Below, in pieces: positions 49,394 through 60,912 of a DNA stretch of 64,000 nt. The notes below the pieces were generated by a model. That model made no database searches, had not been told where the DNA came from, and saw nothing but the letters and a program-made list of their open reading frames with translations. How positions within the stretch are numbered: position 1 is the stretch's first letter; each line of letters starts with the position of its first letter. Source of the DNA: Sugiyamaella lignohabitans (taxonomy: Eukaryota; Ascomycota; Dipodascomycetes; Dipodascales; Trichomonascaceae); NCBI RefSeq assembly GCF_001640025.1, contig NC_031672.1, positions 2,852,001-2,916,000 of the forward strand, read 5' to 3'. The translations under genes and the position numbers were made by a program.

Positions 49394-51562
49394 TTACAGC
49401 AACTCCGAGACCTTGATGCGCTTGACGAGGGGCTCAGTAGACTCTCGGGCACCGTTTTCGAGGGGCTCTCTTAGTCGCTTGTTTTCGGCCTGAAGCTCTT
49501 CCACGTGTCGGCGGAGCAGCAGCTCGCTCTCGCGGATGGTGGCTTCGGCTTTTCGGGCGGCAGCTTCACTGGCTTCCAGCTGTGATACTCGGCTTCTCAG
49601 AAGGTCGTTGATAAGTTCGAGTTCAGAGATTCTCGTTGAAAGTGACTGAGGACTCGAACTCTCGTTGGACCCGGTACCTTTGGTGTTACTGTTGTTGCTG
49701 TTGTTGACGTTGGTAGTGGTACTACTAACAGAAGCACTGCCATTGGTGAAAGCTCCAGGACTGGTTGAGGGGGCCGAGTTCACAGACGAGATTGGTGCTG
49801 GCGGAGTAGGACCCGAGTCGCGAGAAGGACCAGGTCCGGCATTGCCAACAGGGATGTTTCTCAACGACGGGATTCTCTCAAGCTTGACATCGGGAGATCG
49901 AGGTCGTAATTGCTCACTCATAGACTCTCCAGAAAACCGCAAGGGTCTCAATGCCAGGCCGCCGTTGGTATTGCTTGAAGAATTGGCGGAAACTGGTGAT
50001 TGAGGACGCGATTGTGGTGTCAGGATATGTGGACTACCACCAGGTCTTGCGGTGTTTGTCAATGGTGGAGGAACCTGGCGACCAGGAACACTACGTACTC
50101 CGTTTTGTGGCTGTTGTAGAGCAACTGACATAGGAGGAAGTGATGCTGGTGAGTGTACAGAACCATCAGAAAGAGGACCCGGTCCGAATTGCTTTGGAGA
50201 TGCACGGCCAGATCCTGGTAGTGAATTGTATCCGGATGGCTGGTGGTGTTGTTGGTGAGGAGGAATCTGATGATGAGGCATGGCTTGCTGGTGAGGTTGA
50301 GGAGGTTGTTGCAACGATTGTTGGTGAGGAGGAGGCTGCTGCAAAGGTTGTTGGTGCTGATGCTGATGAGGATGGCCATACATCATCGGAAGAGGACCAG
50401 ACATATGTGGTTGAATGGGATGATGATGGGTAGGAGGACCGTGTAAATGGCCATTTGCGGGACCCATGCTAGGGCTATTCGAATAGAACATGGTTGATGG
50501 GGTAGAAGGCACAGTAGGTGGTCGAGCTTGATGAGCGATATTTTGAGAACGATGGTCGTGAGAGTGTGGTGGTCCTGATAATGGCATGTGGTCGATATGA
50601 CTGATATCATGGAGCATAGCAGAACGCATTGGACTATGGATTAAAGGACTTCCTCCATGAGAAGGGTGATTTAAAGGACTGCCATGAGGACCGACATGAG
50701 GAGAAATAGCAGCGAACGAAGGAGATCCGCCGTTGATACCGGGAGAATTGGGCATGTGAAGCTGCGATTGTTGGTTGTTTTTAGTTCTCTTGATAGCCAC
50801 AGGGTTGTTTTTAGATCTGTTACGGGATTTAATCACGTCTGTTTTAAGAGAAATAGGTCTTCTTCGACCGTGGAGTTTCAAAAACAAACCACACGCATTA
50901 CACAGAACCTGGCCGTTCTCGTCTCTACGCCATAATGGAGTAGTGGATGTGTGACAGTTTTGACAGACAGTAGTCGACGAGGTCGAACTACCAGGAGAAG
51001 AAGCTGATGAATTAGCATCGTCACCTTCTTCTTCGCCATTATCTCCATTTGAAGTCCCTTCACTGCTGCCATTTTCGTTATTAGAATCCTTAGAACCATT
51101 GGCTTGGTCCCCGGAAGGTGGTTTGTTAGATTTTTGTAGATTAGGAGACGTGGCACCAGGCTCTTTCTTGATATTGGGGTGAGAACCCTGAGACCCGTGA
51201 GCAGCAACACCAGAATCAGGACCTGCAGATGAAGCGGAATCCAATGTTGGAGTGGCACTGGCAGTCATAGCAGGAGTCTCGCCAGGTGTAGCTCCTGGAG
51301 TTGAGGCAGGAGTTGTGACAGCAGTGGCTGGAGCAGTGGCTGGAGTAGCGATTGGAGTTGATGCTTGGCCTGCCACTGACATTGGGGTTGGAAGCGATAC
51401 TGGGGCAGGTGGTGCCGTGTCAGTGTTATTCGTTAAATCGCCAATTTTAAGGGCCGATCCGCTGGTGGTGGCCTTTCTGTCGTCATCCTCGACTCGTTTA
51501 GAGTGGCCGTGGCTATGGCCATTTATCGGTTCGAATGAGTTCAACATATCATGGATATACAT
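49394..51562 (-). CDS. GATA zinc-finger transcription factor, Dal80/Gzf3/AreB type
   Basis: The protein has 722 residues. A single class IV zinc finger C-x2-C-x17-C-x2-C spans C200-C224 ([14 protein letters not shown], then [13 protein letters not shown]) with the basic tail [15 protein letters not shown]. Upstream is Thr/Ala/Pro-rich; downstream is a His/Gln/Pro-rich region. A C-terminal coiled coil of about 60 residues (about 635-697, from [19 protein letters not shown]) has leucine heptads. A fungal GATA finger plus C-terminal leucine zipper is the architecture of the repressors Dal80, Gzf3 and AreB, which dimerise through the zipper and control nitrogen catabolite genes. A Dal5-family transporter with a GATA-site pair is in the same window. 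The protein is much longer than S. cerevisiae Dal80 (269), closer to Gzf3 (551). Confidence 0.88.
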   Translation of the reverse strand: MYIHDMLNSFEPINGHSHGHSKRVEDDDRKATTSGSALKIGDLTNNTDTAPPAPVSLPTPMSVAGQASTPIATPATAPATAVTTPASTPGATPGETPAMTASATPTLDSASSAGPDSGVAAHGSQGSHPNIKKEPGATSPNLQKSNKPPSGDQANGSKDSNNENGSSEGTSNGDNGEEEGDDANSSASSPGSSTSSTTVCQNCHTSTTPLWRRDENGQVLCNACGLFLKLHGRRRPISLKTDVIKSRNRSKNNPVAIKRTKNNQQSQLHMPNSPGINGGSPSFAAISPHVGPHGSPLNHPSHGGSPLIHSPMRSAMLHDISHIDHMPLSGPPHSHDHRSQNIAHQARPPTVPSTPSTMFYSNSPSMGPANGHLHGPPTHHHPIQPHMSGPLPMMYGHPHQHQHQQPLQQPPPHQQSLQQPPQPHQQAMPHHQIPPHQQHHQPSGYNSLPGSGRASPKQFGPGPLSDGSVHSPASLPPMSVALQQPQNGVRSVPGRQVPPPLTNTARPGGSPHILTPQSRPQSPVSANSSSNTNGGLALRPLRFSGESMSEQLRPRSPDVKLERIPSLRNIPVGNAGPGPSRDSGPTPPAPISSVNSAPSTSPGAFTNGSASVSSTTTNVNNSNNSNTKGTGSNESSSPQSLSTRISELELINDLLRSRVSQLEASEAAARKAEATIRESELLLRRHVEELQAENKRLREPLENGARESTEPLVKRIKVSELL

Positions 51563-54102
51563 TTACTTGTTGGCAGTACTAAGTGCCTACTGAGTCAATG
51601 TGATGGATGGGTTTTTTTTTCGTTTGCCAAGTACTTCGTCGATATCAATCCTGATATTGGATAAGACGGTAATAGTATATGGCGTTGTAGTTGGTATTGG
51701 CGTCGGTGTTGGTGTTGGTGTTGTTGGTATCACTATCAGTATTGACGGCCAAGTTTTTTTTTTTTTTTTTGAGTACAGTTACGGTCTTATTATCAATACC
51801 GTGTGTGTCGTGGTTGTCTTTAATGGATGGATTTTTATCGTTGCAGGACTCGGTCGTTTCTCGTTGTCGTAATAATAAAATAAATAAATAATAAATTAAA
51901 AAAAATGTCGTGAAAAACCGTTATCGAGACTCAATAGATATGATCCTGAAAAAAAAAACCGATATTCAAAAACAATATTAGTTATCTCTTTTCTTACTTT
52001 TTAACCAAAAATCCCCTTGGCAACAAATAACAGTAGTCAAGTGGTGGCCTAGTTCTTCCCTTTAGATACCCAAGAGCAGAAGACAACAAAAATGAGAAAG
52101 CCAAAAAACACTTAAAGTTAATTATTACCTTAAATTAAACAATAAGCAAGGTGAAAAAAAAAAAAAAAAGGTTGTCAAAAGTATACAGACTGCCACTAAT
52201 AGCAAAACAGTATGGAAGTCGGGTGATAGTTTTTGACGACAAGTGAGAATGTGTGTCTGTGTAGGTGGTGGTGAATCGATATTATACTCAAGTACACTGG
52301 ACCACAAGAACAAGAAATATCACAAAGAACAAAACGTCGTATCCTTATAGTTTTCGATTTATCACAAGCTCTAACTCTTGATATTTTTTTATTTTCGTTC
52401 TTTATCTTTAGACAGGTTCCCAAGTACAATCTGATCTTATCTCTGACAATAAATGGGCAAGAAAAAAAAAAAAGAATCTCGGTATAATTCTCAGATCTTT
52501 GGAATTTTTCGGTGCGATAAAGCTGCTGTCAAAATGTCAGAATGTGCATAAGATAAAAAAAAATATAAAATATTTTTTATCGGTGTATCGAGAAGATGTT
52601 AAGAACCGCAACAGACTGTATGAGTTGAGGGAAAAAATTTAATACAAGATGTTGATAGTGTGTGTGGATAAGTAAAATGATAAAAGCCAAATGCTAATCT
52701 TTACAGAAATGTATATGTGATATGTGTAATGTAAGGGTTTTTATTTTTTTTTATTTTTTTTTTGGTACTTTTCGCTGCTAGATTGTTTATACGATAGGGC
52801 TAGTCATACTATATCATATCAGCTAAAAGAGGGAGAGCATTTTTTTTTATCTGATCTATACCGGTTTAGTAATTAGTCTTCACTCGGTTACTGACCAACA
52901 CGCCAAAAACCAGTAGATTCCACCTCGATATAGCGATTTAGGCTCCATGGCGTATGTATGTATAGAACAGCACTGATAGAAGCCGGAAAGAAGCTTAAGT
53001 ATTTAAGGATGCTGGTACTTTTCCGTTATGGTAGTTAGCCCATTTGGACGGGTAGATGGGGTGACAGTAAAGCGATGATTAACAGGGATATCACTGGGTT
53101 AAAAGAGGATTAACTGGTAGGAACCTGAGGTTACCTGAGGTTGCCAGAGGTTATCAGTGGCTACAACATATTAACTGACGCAATAAAGGGTCAAAAAGAA
53201 ACAGCAGAGGGTTAAAAGAGGGTTGCCAAATGGCTACCAGATGATTACCAGAGTGAGAATGGTGGAGAATGAGGCGATAAATGGAGCAAGGAAAGGTAGT
53301 CTAAGGCGGATAAAGGATAGGCCAGGCTGCACCAAGCCACCAAATAAGCCACCAAAAAGGTCGACTGAGGCTACATAATTAGCACACAGCAAGCAGGCAA
53401 CAGGGGCGACGAGTGGGCACACCAGTCGATACAGGGGAAAGAAACTCTATACAAGGGAAAGGGCAAGAAAAAACAGGGGCAAGTCTCACATAACTCATTA
53501 TCATTGCGTTGATTGACGGGCGGAAAAAATTTTTCAGTCTAAATTGAGGAGAGTATCGACCGTTTCAATAACCTAATTCGGCGGCATCTAGCTTCATGTA
53601 GCAGAAATGGTGTGAAATATGCAAGATAAAAACAAATTTCGCTCCAAGCGGAAGGTAGAAGCAGACCTGTGCTTAGAAATGAGTTAGTCAATATGGAAGT
53701 GGGTGCAACGCTGCAGCCATTTACGGTATCGTAGCCGTAATCAAACGGTACCAGGTAGTCCCGCTATAACAATAGATCATGATACTTGAATAGGAAAGTT
53801 TATAGGTGCATTTTGCAGTCCCAGATAGGAACCATACAGCGTGGCCGATGAGGTGAAGCTGTCCGATAAGTTGATTGGAGACAAACATACCGTACTGGCG
53901 CGATTTGCTGTCCAACGGCATGCCCGCGCGCGCCATCCGGTTTGGTCCCGCCACATGTGGCTGCAGCACTACCCATTTCCGGCGGGGGCCACCCTTGTCC
54001 CCCGACTCTTTTCACCTCCCTCCGACCCCTCTCCAACCCCTCTCAGCTCCCCTCAATCCCTCTGCCGCTGACCCAATTCCCCCTCCTCGTCACCCACACG
54101 CC
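51563..54102. other. Upstream region of the GATA factor gene
   Basis: This AT-rich 2.5 kb shows no gene. It has a GGTGTT-type run at about 51690-51722, many A and T homopolymers of 10-18 bases (51750, 52158, 52750), and imperfect 10-mers AGGTTACCTG, AGGTTGCCAG, AGGTTATCAG near 53130-53160. A long controlled promoter would fit a regulator gene, but no sites are claimed. Confidence 0.45.
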
Positions 54103-54153
54103 GCTCGCGAAGCGAGCACAACCAGGTCTGGGCGGAGCCCAGCCGCCGGAGGC
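54103..54153 (-). repeat. GC arm with symmetrically shortened first hairpin
   Basis: H2 is GCTCGC-GAA-GCGAGC. H1 is CTGGGC, loop GGA, GCCCAG: one base pair has been lost from both sides of the stem. Confidence 0.85.
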
Positions 54154-54469
54154 AGTCCCCCACCCCCGAATCACCACCCCCTACCTCCGGCCCCCAGTGC
54201 GGCATTGGCCCCCGTCCGGCCCGGGTGAGAATGCCACGTCTGAGCCGGCCTCAGGCCACTCGAGCCCTCGCGACTGGTTTTTTGCTCCGCCCGTCGATAC
54301 CCAGCGGCAGCTCGAGCCGAGGCGCCGCCACATGCACGCATGCTAACAAAGGCTGCTGCATAATCCTTTGCTATCGAGCATGACCGTTACGCAGTCGCCA
54401 GGCGCCACCCCCAATACGCTCTCCCGGGTCAGTGGTCACGCCCGGGGACGGTTTGTGGAATGGGGGTCT

Positions 54470-54529
54470 GCCTCCGGCGGCTGGGGCTCCGCCCCAGACC
54501 CCGTGGCTCCTCTCGCTTCGCTCGAGTCG
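54470..54529 (+). repeat. Single double-hairpin GC arm
   Basis: A complete 60-bp CTCGAG-type arm in gene-free sequence. Confidence 0.9.
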
Positions 54530-55110
54530 GGCGTCGGGCGGTGGTGCAAACCGGGTTTTGGGGGTGGATGGCGGGGGTAGTAGTGCGTCCATTGTTGTCG
54601 TGGTGTGTTTCGTTGGATGACGCTGGAGGTGCGTTGTGCGGCTCGCGGCGTGATGACATTGCGGCGTGTGGGGCTCGTATAGGTTCCCTCTTCACGGTCT
54701 GGATTCCACCCTCCTTGTATTCATTTTAATTATATTTTGGACTTTTTTCCTGTTTGGCCCTTTTTCTGTTGATTTTTTGACGTTTGGGCTTACAACGTGG
54801 CTAGGTATTATTCGTCTCGTATAACCAGAGATATCAACATGCTCTATAACGAACAGTACCCCATATTGATGTGTTAGTTAGCAGTCGTATAATATACCCA
54901 CTTAAACACAAGAAGAGCAGAAAATAACAGAGCAGGCAGCCCATAACTACCAATAAGAACAGAAAGAAAGTGCATGAATCTGAAAATATATATACAAAAA
55001 TCATTGATATCTTCACTAGGCCATATGCATTCCACAGCACACAGAACAATAAACAAAACAGACAAAACCGACCAATAAAAACAACAAGTTGAGCCTCAAG
55101 CCCCCGAACC
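54530..55110. other. Gene-free region
   Basis: No gene is supported. It lies between the GATA factor promoter side and the 3' flank of H2A. Confidence 0.4.
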
Positions 55111-55299
55111 GCTCGCGAAGCGAGCACAACGGAGTCTGGGGCAGCGCCCCAGCCGCCGGAGGCAAACAACCACCCAAAGCTCGCGAAGCGAGCACAACGG
55201 GGTCTGGGGCAGCGCCCCAGCCGCCGGAGGCAAACAACCACCCAAAGCTCGCGAAGCGAGCACAACGGGGTCTGGGACAACGCCCCAGCCGCCGGAGGC
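55111..55299 (-). repeat. Three tandem GC arms, 68-bp period
   Basis: Arms start at 55111, 55179 and 55247, each with the GCTCGC-GAA-GCGAGC second hairpin and H1 loop AGC, separated by AAACAACCACCCAAA. The third H1 is damaged (CTGGGAC). The array ends 209 bp past the H2A stop. Confidence 0.92.
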
Positions 55300-55508
55300 G
55301 AACAACCACTACCCGAGGTAGTGAAGAGAGAGAGAAGCAGGTATACGAAATCCATTAAATAAACATTAGCGTAAACAAAAGCAATAAACAAACCAGAACA
55401 TCACATAAACTGGATGTCAAACAACACCCAACCCATTAGCAGGTAATAATAAAAAGAGACAGGGACCGATATTTTAGTAATACTAGAATCAGAGACTCAA
55501 TGGCGAGC

Positions 55509-55910
55509 TTACAATTCTTGGCTGGCACCCTTGGACTTGGTGGTCTTTCTTGGGAGAAGGTTTTGGTGGATGTTGGGCAAGACACCACCTTGGGCAATAG
55601 TGACGTGACCTAAGAGCTTGTTCAACTCCTCATCGTTTCTGATGGCCAATTGCAAGTGACGGGGAATGATACGAGTCTTCTTGTTATCACGAGCAGCGTT
55701 ACCGGCCAACTCGAGGATTTCGGCAGCAAGATACTCAAGAACAGCAGCAAGGTAGACGGGAGCACCAGCACCAACACGTTGAGCATAGTTTCCCTTTCTA
55801 AGAAGACGGTGAACACGACCAACAGGGAAGGTCAAACCGGCCTTGGCCGAACGAGTTTGAGAGCTCTTGCTAGCAGAAGCAGCTTTACCACCAGATTTAC
55901 CACCGGACAT
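55509..55910 (-). CDS. HTA1: Histone H2A
   Basis: The protein has 133 residues with the canonical H2A fold: [20 protein letters not shown], the [20 protein letters not shown] helix, and [19 protein letters not shown] with the acidic-patch residues. The C-terminus ends ASQEL, so S130 sits in the SQE-phi motif phosphorylated by Mec1/Tel1 kinases at DNA breaks, as in other yeast H2A. Codon bias is strong. It is transcribed away from H2B with about 1.3 kb between, the usual paired arrangement for co-regulated H2A-H2B genes. Confidence 0.98.
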   Translation of the reverse strand: MSGGKSGGKAASASKSSQTRSAKAGLTFPVGRVHRLLRKGNYAQRVGAGAPVYLAAVLEYLAAEILELAGNAARDNKKTRIIPRHLQLAIRNDEELNKLLGHVTIAQGGVLPNIHQNLLPRKTTKSKGASQEL

Positions 55911-56246
55911 TATGAATAAGTTGTGTAGAGAAAAGTGTTAAAAGTTGAAAAACTTGTGAATTTTTTTTTCCAATTAGGACACAGTGAAGTGATGATGAAG
56001 GAAAACAAAATAAATTGCGTCGAAAACAGGAAACCTCTTTTCTTTTATAATCACTTGCTCACCTGCCCTGCTGCTGTATCACTCTTCTCCCAAACTTGTT
56101 TTCTGATATGCACAAACTGCGATATTGGGATATTGGGATATTGGGACCATCAGGATGCGTCGCTAAGAGAATATCAAACCCCATCACAGAATATCACGTC
56201 AAACCCCCAACCCGCATCACCATCACCTCCGGTGGGGTGGCAGTCT

Positions 56247-56382
56247 GCCTCCGGCGGCTGGGGCGCTGCCCCAGACCCCGTGGCTCCTCTCGCTTCGCTC
56301 GAGTCGTTTTGTCGGGGGGTCCCAACCGCTCCGCGAAGCGGAGCACAACGGGGTCTGGGGCAGCGCCCCAGCCGCCGGAGGC
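56247..56382. repeat. 136-bp GC element in the H2A-H2B promoter region
   Basis: The left arm is the CTCGAG type (H1 loop GCT). The right arm (56328-56382) has the perfect 7-bp H2 GCTCCGC-GAA-GCGGAGC. The spacer (TTTTGTCGGGGGGTCCCAAC) is unrelated to the canonical core. Confidence 0.92.
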
Positions 56383-56695
56383 AAAACCCCCCAAACCTCC
56401 CGACCCCGACCCCCCATCAGCCATCAGAATACCCCAGTATCGTCCCAGCGGCCGCAAGCGCATATCGAGGTCCTGATGCCCCCAAAACCCCATCTTCCAG
56501 CCGCCACATTCCAGTCGCGGCCGTATCACACCATAGCCTGCCAGCCTGTCCACCAGGCTGCTGGCTGCACAAGCTGCTGGCCGCACAGGCTACACCCGCT
56601 AATCGTGCATCATGGTCTGCCAGTGGCCTCTGATGTACACCCGGTATATCGGGGCACATGCCGCTGGCAGCCAGCCATCTGGGCTGGGGGGTCAT

Positions 56696-56886
56696 GCCTC
56701 CGGCGGCTGGGGCTCCGCCCCAGACCCCGCTGCTCCTCTCGCTGCGCTCGAGTCGGTGTTTGGGGGTCCCCTGGCGCCACCCCCAAATCCACCCTCACCA
56801 AACAATACACCCGCGGGGAGACCCACACGGAACTCGAGCGAAGCTCGAGCCACGGGGTCTGGGGCAGAGCCCCAGCCGCCGGAGGC
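56696..56886. repeat. GC element pair in the H2A-H2B promoter region
   Basis: Left arm 56696-56755 is the CTCGAG type. Right arm 56833-56886 has a perfect 7-bp H2, CTCGAGC-GAA-GCTCGAG. The spacer is 77 bp. Confidence 0.92.
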
Positions 56887-57101
56887 ACAACCCCCAGAAC
56901 CCCCAGAACCCGGACCAGGACCCGGAGACAGTCTGTGATGTGCGGTGCGTATATCAGAGAATATGCAGAGAGGGTTTTATGATGGTGATGGGAGTGGTGA
57001 TGGTGGCGGCTCGCATATCAGTGATGGGAGTGTGGAATGGAGGTGCGGCTGGAGGAGTGTAACTTCCCAACTGCTGGAGGGATAGAGCGACACGACAAAA
57101 A

Positions 57102-57109
57102 TATATAAA
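57102..57109 (+). promoter_or_regulatory. TATA box of H2B
   Basis: TATATAAA about 120 bp before the H2B ATG. Confidence 0.6.
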
Positions 57110-57230
57110 CGCGGGCATCGGCTGTTTTCAGTTTCAGTCTGTTTTCCTTCATTATCTCTATTCACTGTACGAAAATCGAGAAAAAAGTTCACACATCCAC
57201 AACAACCACAACCAATACTATCAATTAAAA

Positions 57231-57644
57231 ATGGGTCCTAAAGCTGCTGAGAAGAAACCTGCCACTGCCTCTAAGGCTCCTGCTGGCAAGGCCCCTGCTG
57301 AGAAGAAGGAGGCTGGCAAGAAGACTGCTGCCGTTTCCGGTGACAAGAAGAAGAGAACCAAGGGTAGAAAGGAGACTTACTCTTCATACATCTACAAGGT
57401 TCTTAAGCAAACCCATCCTGACACCGGTATTTCTACCCGTGCCATGTCTATCATGAACTCTTTTGTCAACGATATCTTTGAGCGTGTCGCTACTGAGGCC
57501 TCTAAGTTGGCTGCTTACAACAAGAAGAGTACCATTGCTTCTCGTGAGATCCAAACTGCCGTCAGACTTATCCTCCCCGGTGAGTTGGCCAAGCACGCTG
57601 TCTCTGAAGGTACCCGTGCTGTCACCAAGTACACCTCGTCTTAA
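57231..57644 (+). CDS. HTB1: Histone H2B
   Basis: The protein has 137 residues. A Lys/Ala/Pro-rich tail (about 1-45) is followed by the histone fold: [40 protein letters not shown], and the C-terminal [21 protein letters not shown]133 in AVTKYTSS is the position ubiquitinated by Rad6-Bre1 in yeast H2B (K123 there). The ATG follows an A-rich leader (ATTAAAA). The gene is divergent from H2A. Confidence 0.98.
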   Translation: MGPKAAEKKPATASKAPAGKAPAEKKEAGKKTAAVSGDKKKRTKGRKETYSSYIYKVLKQTHPDTGISTRAMSIMNSFVNDIFERVATEASKLAAYNKKSTIASREIQTAVRLILPGELAKHAVSEGTRAVTKYTSS

Positions 57645-58824
57645 ACAACCAAAAGTATCTAATAATGCTTGCTCGCTTTTTATTAACTGTTTTTCCACAT
57701 TACATCTTTTAATGGTTGGTTGTCATGCGACGATGATGCTTTATGCTCTGCTTTTTATTTAATTTTGCCTGACTAAGTCGGTGTTGCTAATTTGCCCGCT
57801 GATTGGTCTGTGCTGTCTGCTATTAATGTTTTGTTTGTTCTTGTTATGGTTTATGGGTATAAATGAATACTTTCATTGAAATTTTACTATGTATCACTGT
57901 CGGTGGCTGGGCTCTGTCCGGTGCCGCTTGTTTCCTTTTTCTTATTTTTCTTTTTTCCTTTCGGTCTCTCTTGGCCGTTGTTTGCTCTGTGTATTTCTAC
58001 GTTGCTCCTGATTGGCTTTTCAACCGTTCTTTCTTCGGTCGGTTGTTTTTGTTTTCCTCTTCCCTGATTCTCTCTTTGTTTCTTTCTGGCTCCTGTCTCT
58101 TACATTCCAACCGGACTCTGATTTGTTTTGCGGTCACGTGGGATTTTGGGGGTCGGGACTGCCTCCGGCGGCTGGGGCTCCGCCCCAGACCCCGTGGCTC
58201 CTCTCGCTTCGCTCGAGTCGGGCGTCGGGAATGGGCACCGCTAGGTTCTGGTGCTGACGCAGGGCCTGTTTAAGGGCTGCATTTCTGACGTCAGCCGGCA
58301 GTCTGCTGCAGGGACCTGTCACCCACCTTTTTTGGATTCTGTTAGTGGTATCGGTCTGGTTATTGTTTTTTATATGTGTGTTTGATCCCCTCTTTCGTGT
58401 GGTGTTCTTTTCGATTTATTTTTTCTTGTATTGAACCAATTGTGCCTGTTCAGTTGTAATCCTTTAATATGTTCTACATTCAATATACATACTATGTGAA
58501 TATTCTGATAAATTATAGGAATGGAAGGTGTGCAACGAGAGTGTTGATTGTGCCTATAGAATACTAGCAGTCACGACAGAAGGTATAAAATAAAAAGAGA
58601 AAATGGTATTTAGTCAAGATAGAAGAGCTGGAACGACGATATCTTACAGTCCAACATACAAGCGGCATATGGGGCTCAAGAGGCGCATAACAAGCCGCAC
58701 GAAGATGCACACCTCTCGAGCATGGAAATATCGCTGAGGGGGATTTTCACAGGTTCACGAAGTCGAACGCGTCTGATTCCCGAGACACAATTGCAACGGC
58801 CGAACCAAGAAAACAGAAAAACAA
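57645..58824. other. Region between H2B and RSC7
   Basis: The part after H2B is T-rich and contains the H2B 3' end. A single GC arm lies at 58161. From about 58450 the sequence is the RSC7 promoter and leader. Long hydrophobic frames here are T-richness artefacts. Confidence 0.45.
58161..58220 (+). repeat. Single GC arm downstream of H2B
   Basis: A complete 60-bp CTCGAG-type arm in H2B orientation, 516 bp past the stop. Confidence 0.92.
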
Positions 58825-60651
58825 ATGTCGCGCCGTAGGTCCAGTAAGTAACAGCAACGATAACAGCACCTGTAAAATTACAGAGCCGCAACGACATCAG
58901 CGAAAGGGAATTCTCCGTCAGAAAAAGCAGCTGCCACTGACGAGAAATCCATACCTCCCGGTCGGAAACTCAGCATGCTAGGCACCGTAGACGCCCGACT
59001 CGAGCGCAGCGAGAGGAGCAGCGGGGTCTGGGGCGGAGCCCCAGCGCCGGAGGCAAAACCCGTGTAAGAAGGAAGAGGACTAACGGGAGCAGCAGCCAGC
59101 AGACGAGCGAGTTCGACTCGGAATGAAGAGGTGGATCAGAATGACGAGAGTATTCTGAAGAAAGAAGATGAAGAGGAATACGAGAACATGGATGTCGACG
59201 ACGAGAGTCGAGTCAGTGATAGAGATGGGGACGATCAGGATCACGTGGAGGAGGAGGAGGAGGAGGGAGATGGCGACGAGGACGATGGAGGGTCAGATGG
59301 TGAACGAGACGATGAGGATGAGGGCGAACGAGAAGGGGAAGGAGAAGGAGAAGGAGATGGAGATGGAGATGAGGAAGAAGAGGAAGAAGGTGGCGAAGAA
59401 GAAACTGGTGAAAATGCTGCAAATGTAGAGGTCGAATCAGTTCCGAAGAAGAAGGGCCGTGGAAGACCGCCTGGAAGCAGCAAGAAAAAGAGACTGTTGG
59501 AAGGTACTCCATTAGGAGACGATGAAAGTGGGGTCGATGGAGTATCAGAACCAGGCACACCCAGTAAAAGAGGACCTGGTCGAGGAAGAGGACCAGGACG
59601 TAAACCCAAGCGGTTTGGAGGAAGTAGCTCGAACAGCAGTCAAAGCCAGATGGTCGATGAAGACGGGAATATTCTGACAGTGGAAAACGATGAGTTTGTA
59701 CTTGAAGAAGATCCTGAAGGAGAGAAGAAAATTACACCGTTGGGAGAGTTACAAGGAGGACGAGAGTTCCGAGTACGGACATTCACAGTCGAGGGACGAG
59801 GCGACAGGTTATACATGTTGTCAACCGAACCTGCCAGATGTATGGGGTTCCGAGACTCATATTTATTATTCCAGAAACACCGTAAATTGTATAAACTGGT
59901 GATCAGTGACCACGAGAAGTTCCAACTCATCGACAGAAACCTGATTCCACATTCATATAAAGGCCGATCAATAGGACTTGTGACGGCGAGATCGATATTC
60001 CGAGAGTTTGGTGCCAGGATAATCGTCGGTGGTAGACATGTGGTTGACGATTATTATGAACAAGCAGCCAGAGACGCTGGATATGTCGAGGGAGAGATAG
60101 CTGAAGTTCCTGAAGACCGGACGGGTGTTCCTGATGTGTATAACCGGAATCAGTATTCAAACATGTATCACCAAACAGCAGGAGCATTTTCAGGACGTGA
60201 CGGAGTCAAAGATGCATCTTTACTTCACGCGTCCAAACGACGGAAAGTGCTTGTTACCGACGAGAACTGGAAACTCGAGCATGCCCGGTCCGCCAGCGCG
60301 TATAATAAAAGTCTCATTGAAAGACGCAGTCCCTCGTGGTCCGTCCACGGTACTTATGAACCCCACACGGGTATTTCTTTCTATCCTAAAGCATCTCAGC
60401 CCACTCAAGCAGTTTGGACACGAGTTCCTACACGTCAAAGTGCCAATAGCACCACCACTAAAACAGTCCAGTCTGGAAACGAGTCGTCACAAGTCGTCAT
60501 TGACACCGTCATGACCATGCCCAACCAGGCCCACCGGGCCGGGCTTGTCAACGTTGACCCGTCCATCTTCGAAACGGCCACTCCCGAAATCAAACTCGCT
60601 ATCCTCGAGCAACAGGCCTACGAACGCCAATGGCTCAATATTGTACAGTAG
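58825..60651 (+). CDS. RSC7: RSC chromatin-remodelling complex subunit Rsc7/Npl6
   Basis: The conserved Rsc7/Swp82 domain lies at about residues 229-340 (REFRVRTFTVEGRGDRLYML, GFRDSYLLFQKHRKLYKLVI, IPHSYKGRSIGLVTARSIFR, FGARIIVGGRHVVDDYYEQA). It is preceded by a long acidic region and AT-hook-like motifs (KKKGRGRPPGS, RGPGRGRGPGRKPKR). The subunit belongs to the Rsc3-Rsc30-Htl1 module of RSC. The main frame has no ATG before 59188 although coding-like sequence extends upstream to the RRASST segment. A donor GTAAGT at 58844, a GACTAAC branch at 59078-59084 and an acceptor at 59094-59095 join ATG 58825 in frame, giving MSRRRSTSRRASSTRNEEVD and 524 residues. The next acceptor CAG upstream is also in frame. 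If unspliced, the start would be ATG 59188. Family is firm; the first exon is a prediction. Confidence 0.85.
58844..59095 (+). other. Predicted intron of RSC7 containing a GC arm
   Basis: 252 nt, donor GTAAGT, branch GACTAAC at 59078-59084, acceptor AGCAG (several nearby AGs, some in frame). A full GC arm occupies 58996-59054 in antisense orientation. Confidence 0.6.
58996..59054 (-). repeat. GC arm inside the predicted RSC7 intron
   Basis: A 59-bp CTCGAG-type arm. One base is missing near the outer end (CAGCGCCGGAGGC). Confidence 0.9.
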
Positions 60652-60724
60652 CCACCTCTATTTAATCCTGTTCGCCACACGGACTTAGCTAATATATTTA
60701 ATTCCTCGTTTACCTGGGGCTGCT

Positions 60725-60912
60725 GCCTCCGGCGGCTGGGGCTCCGCCCCAGACCCCGCTGCTCCTCTCGCTCCGCTCGAGTCGGGCGTCGGGAGTCCAG
60801 TTCGCGACTCGAGTTCAGAGAATATCTCGCCCATATTTTTCAGAAGGTTGCTGCCTCCGGCAGCTGGGGCTCCGCCCCAGACCCCGCTGCTCCTCTCACT
60901 TCGCTCGAGTCG
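60725..60912 (+). repeat. Two directly repeated GC arms past RSC7, 128-bp period
   Basis: Arms 60725-60784 and 60853-60912 are followed by a shared flank GTCCAGTTCGCGACTCG. The first starts 73 bp past the RSC7 stop, in gene orientation. Confidence 0.92.

Noticed and set aside
57863..58273. 136-codon hydrophobic frame downstream of H2B
   Set aside because: The sequence is T-rich, which produces Phe/Leu runs, and the frame ends inside a GC arm. There is no family resemblance.
59041..59130. In-frame extension of RSC7 directly upstream through the GC arm
   Set aside because: A TAA at about 59065 blocks it and no ATG lies between the stop and 59188, which is why an intron was proposed instead.
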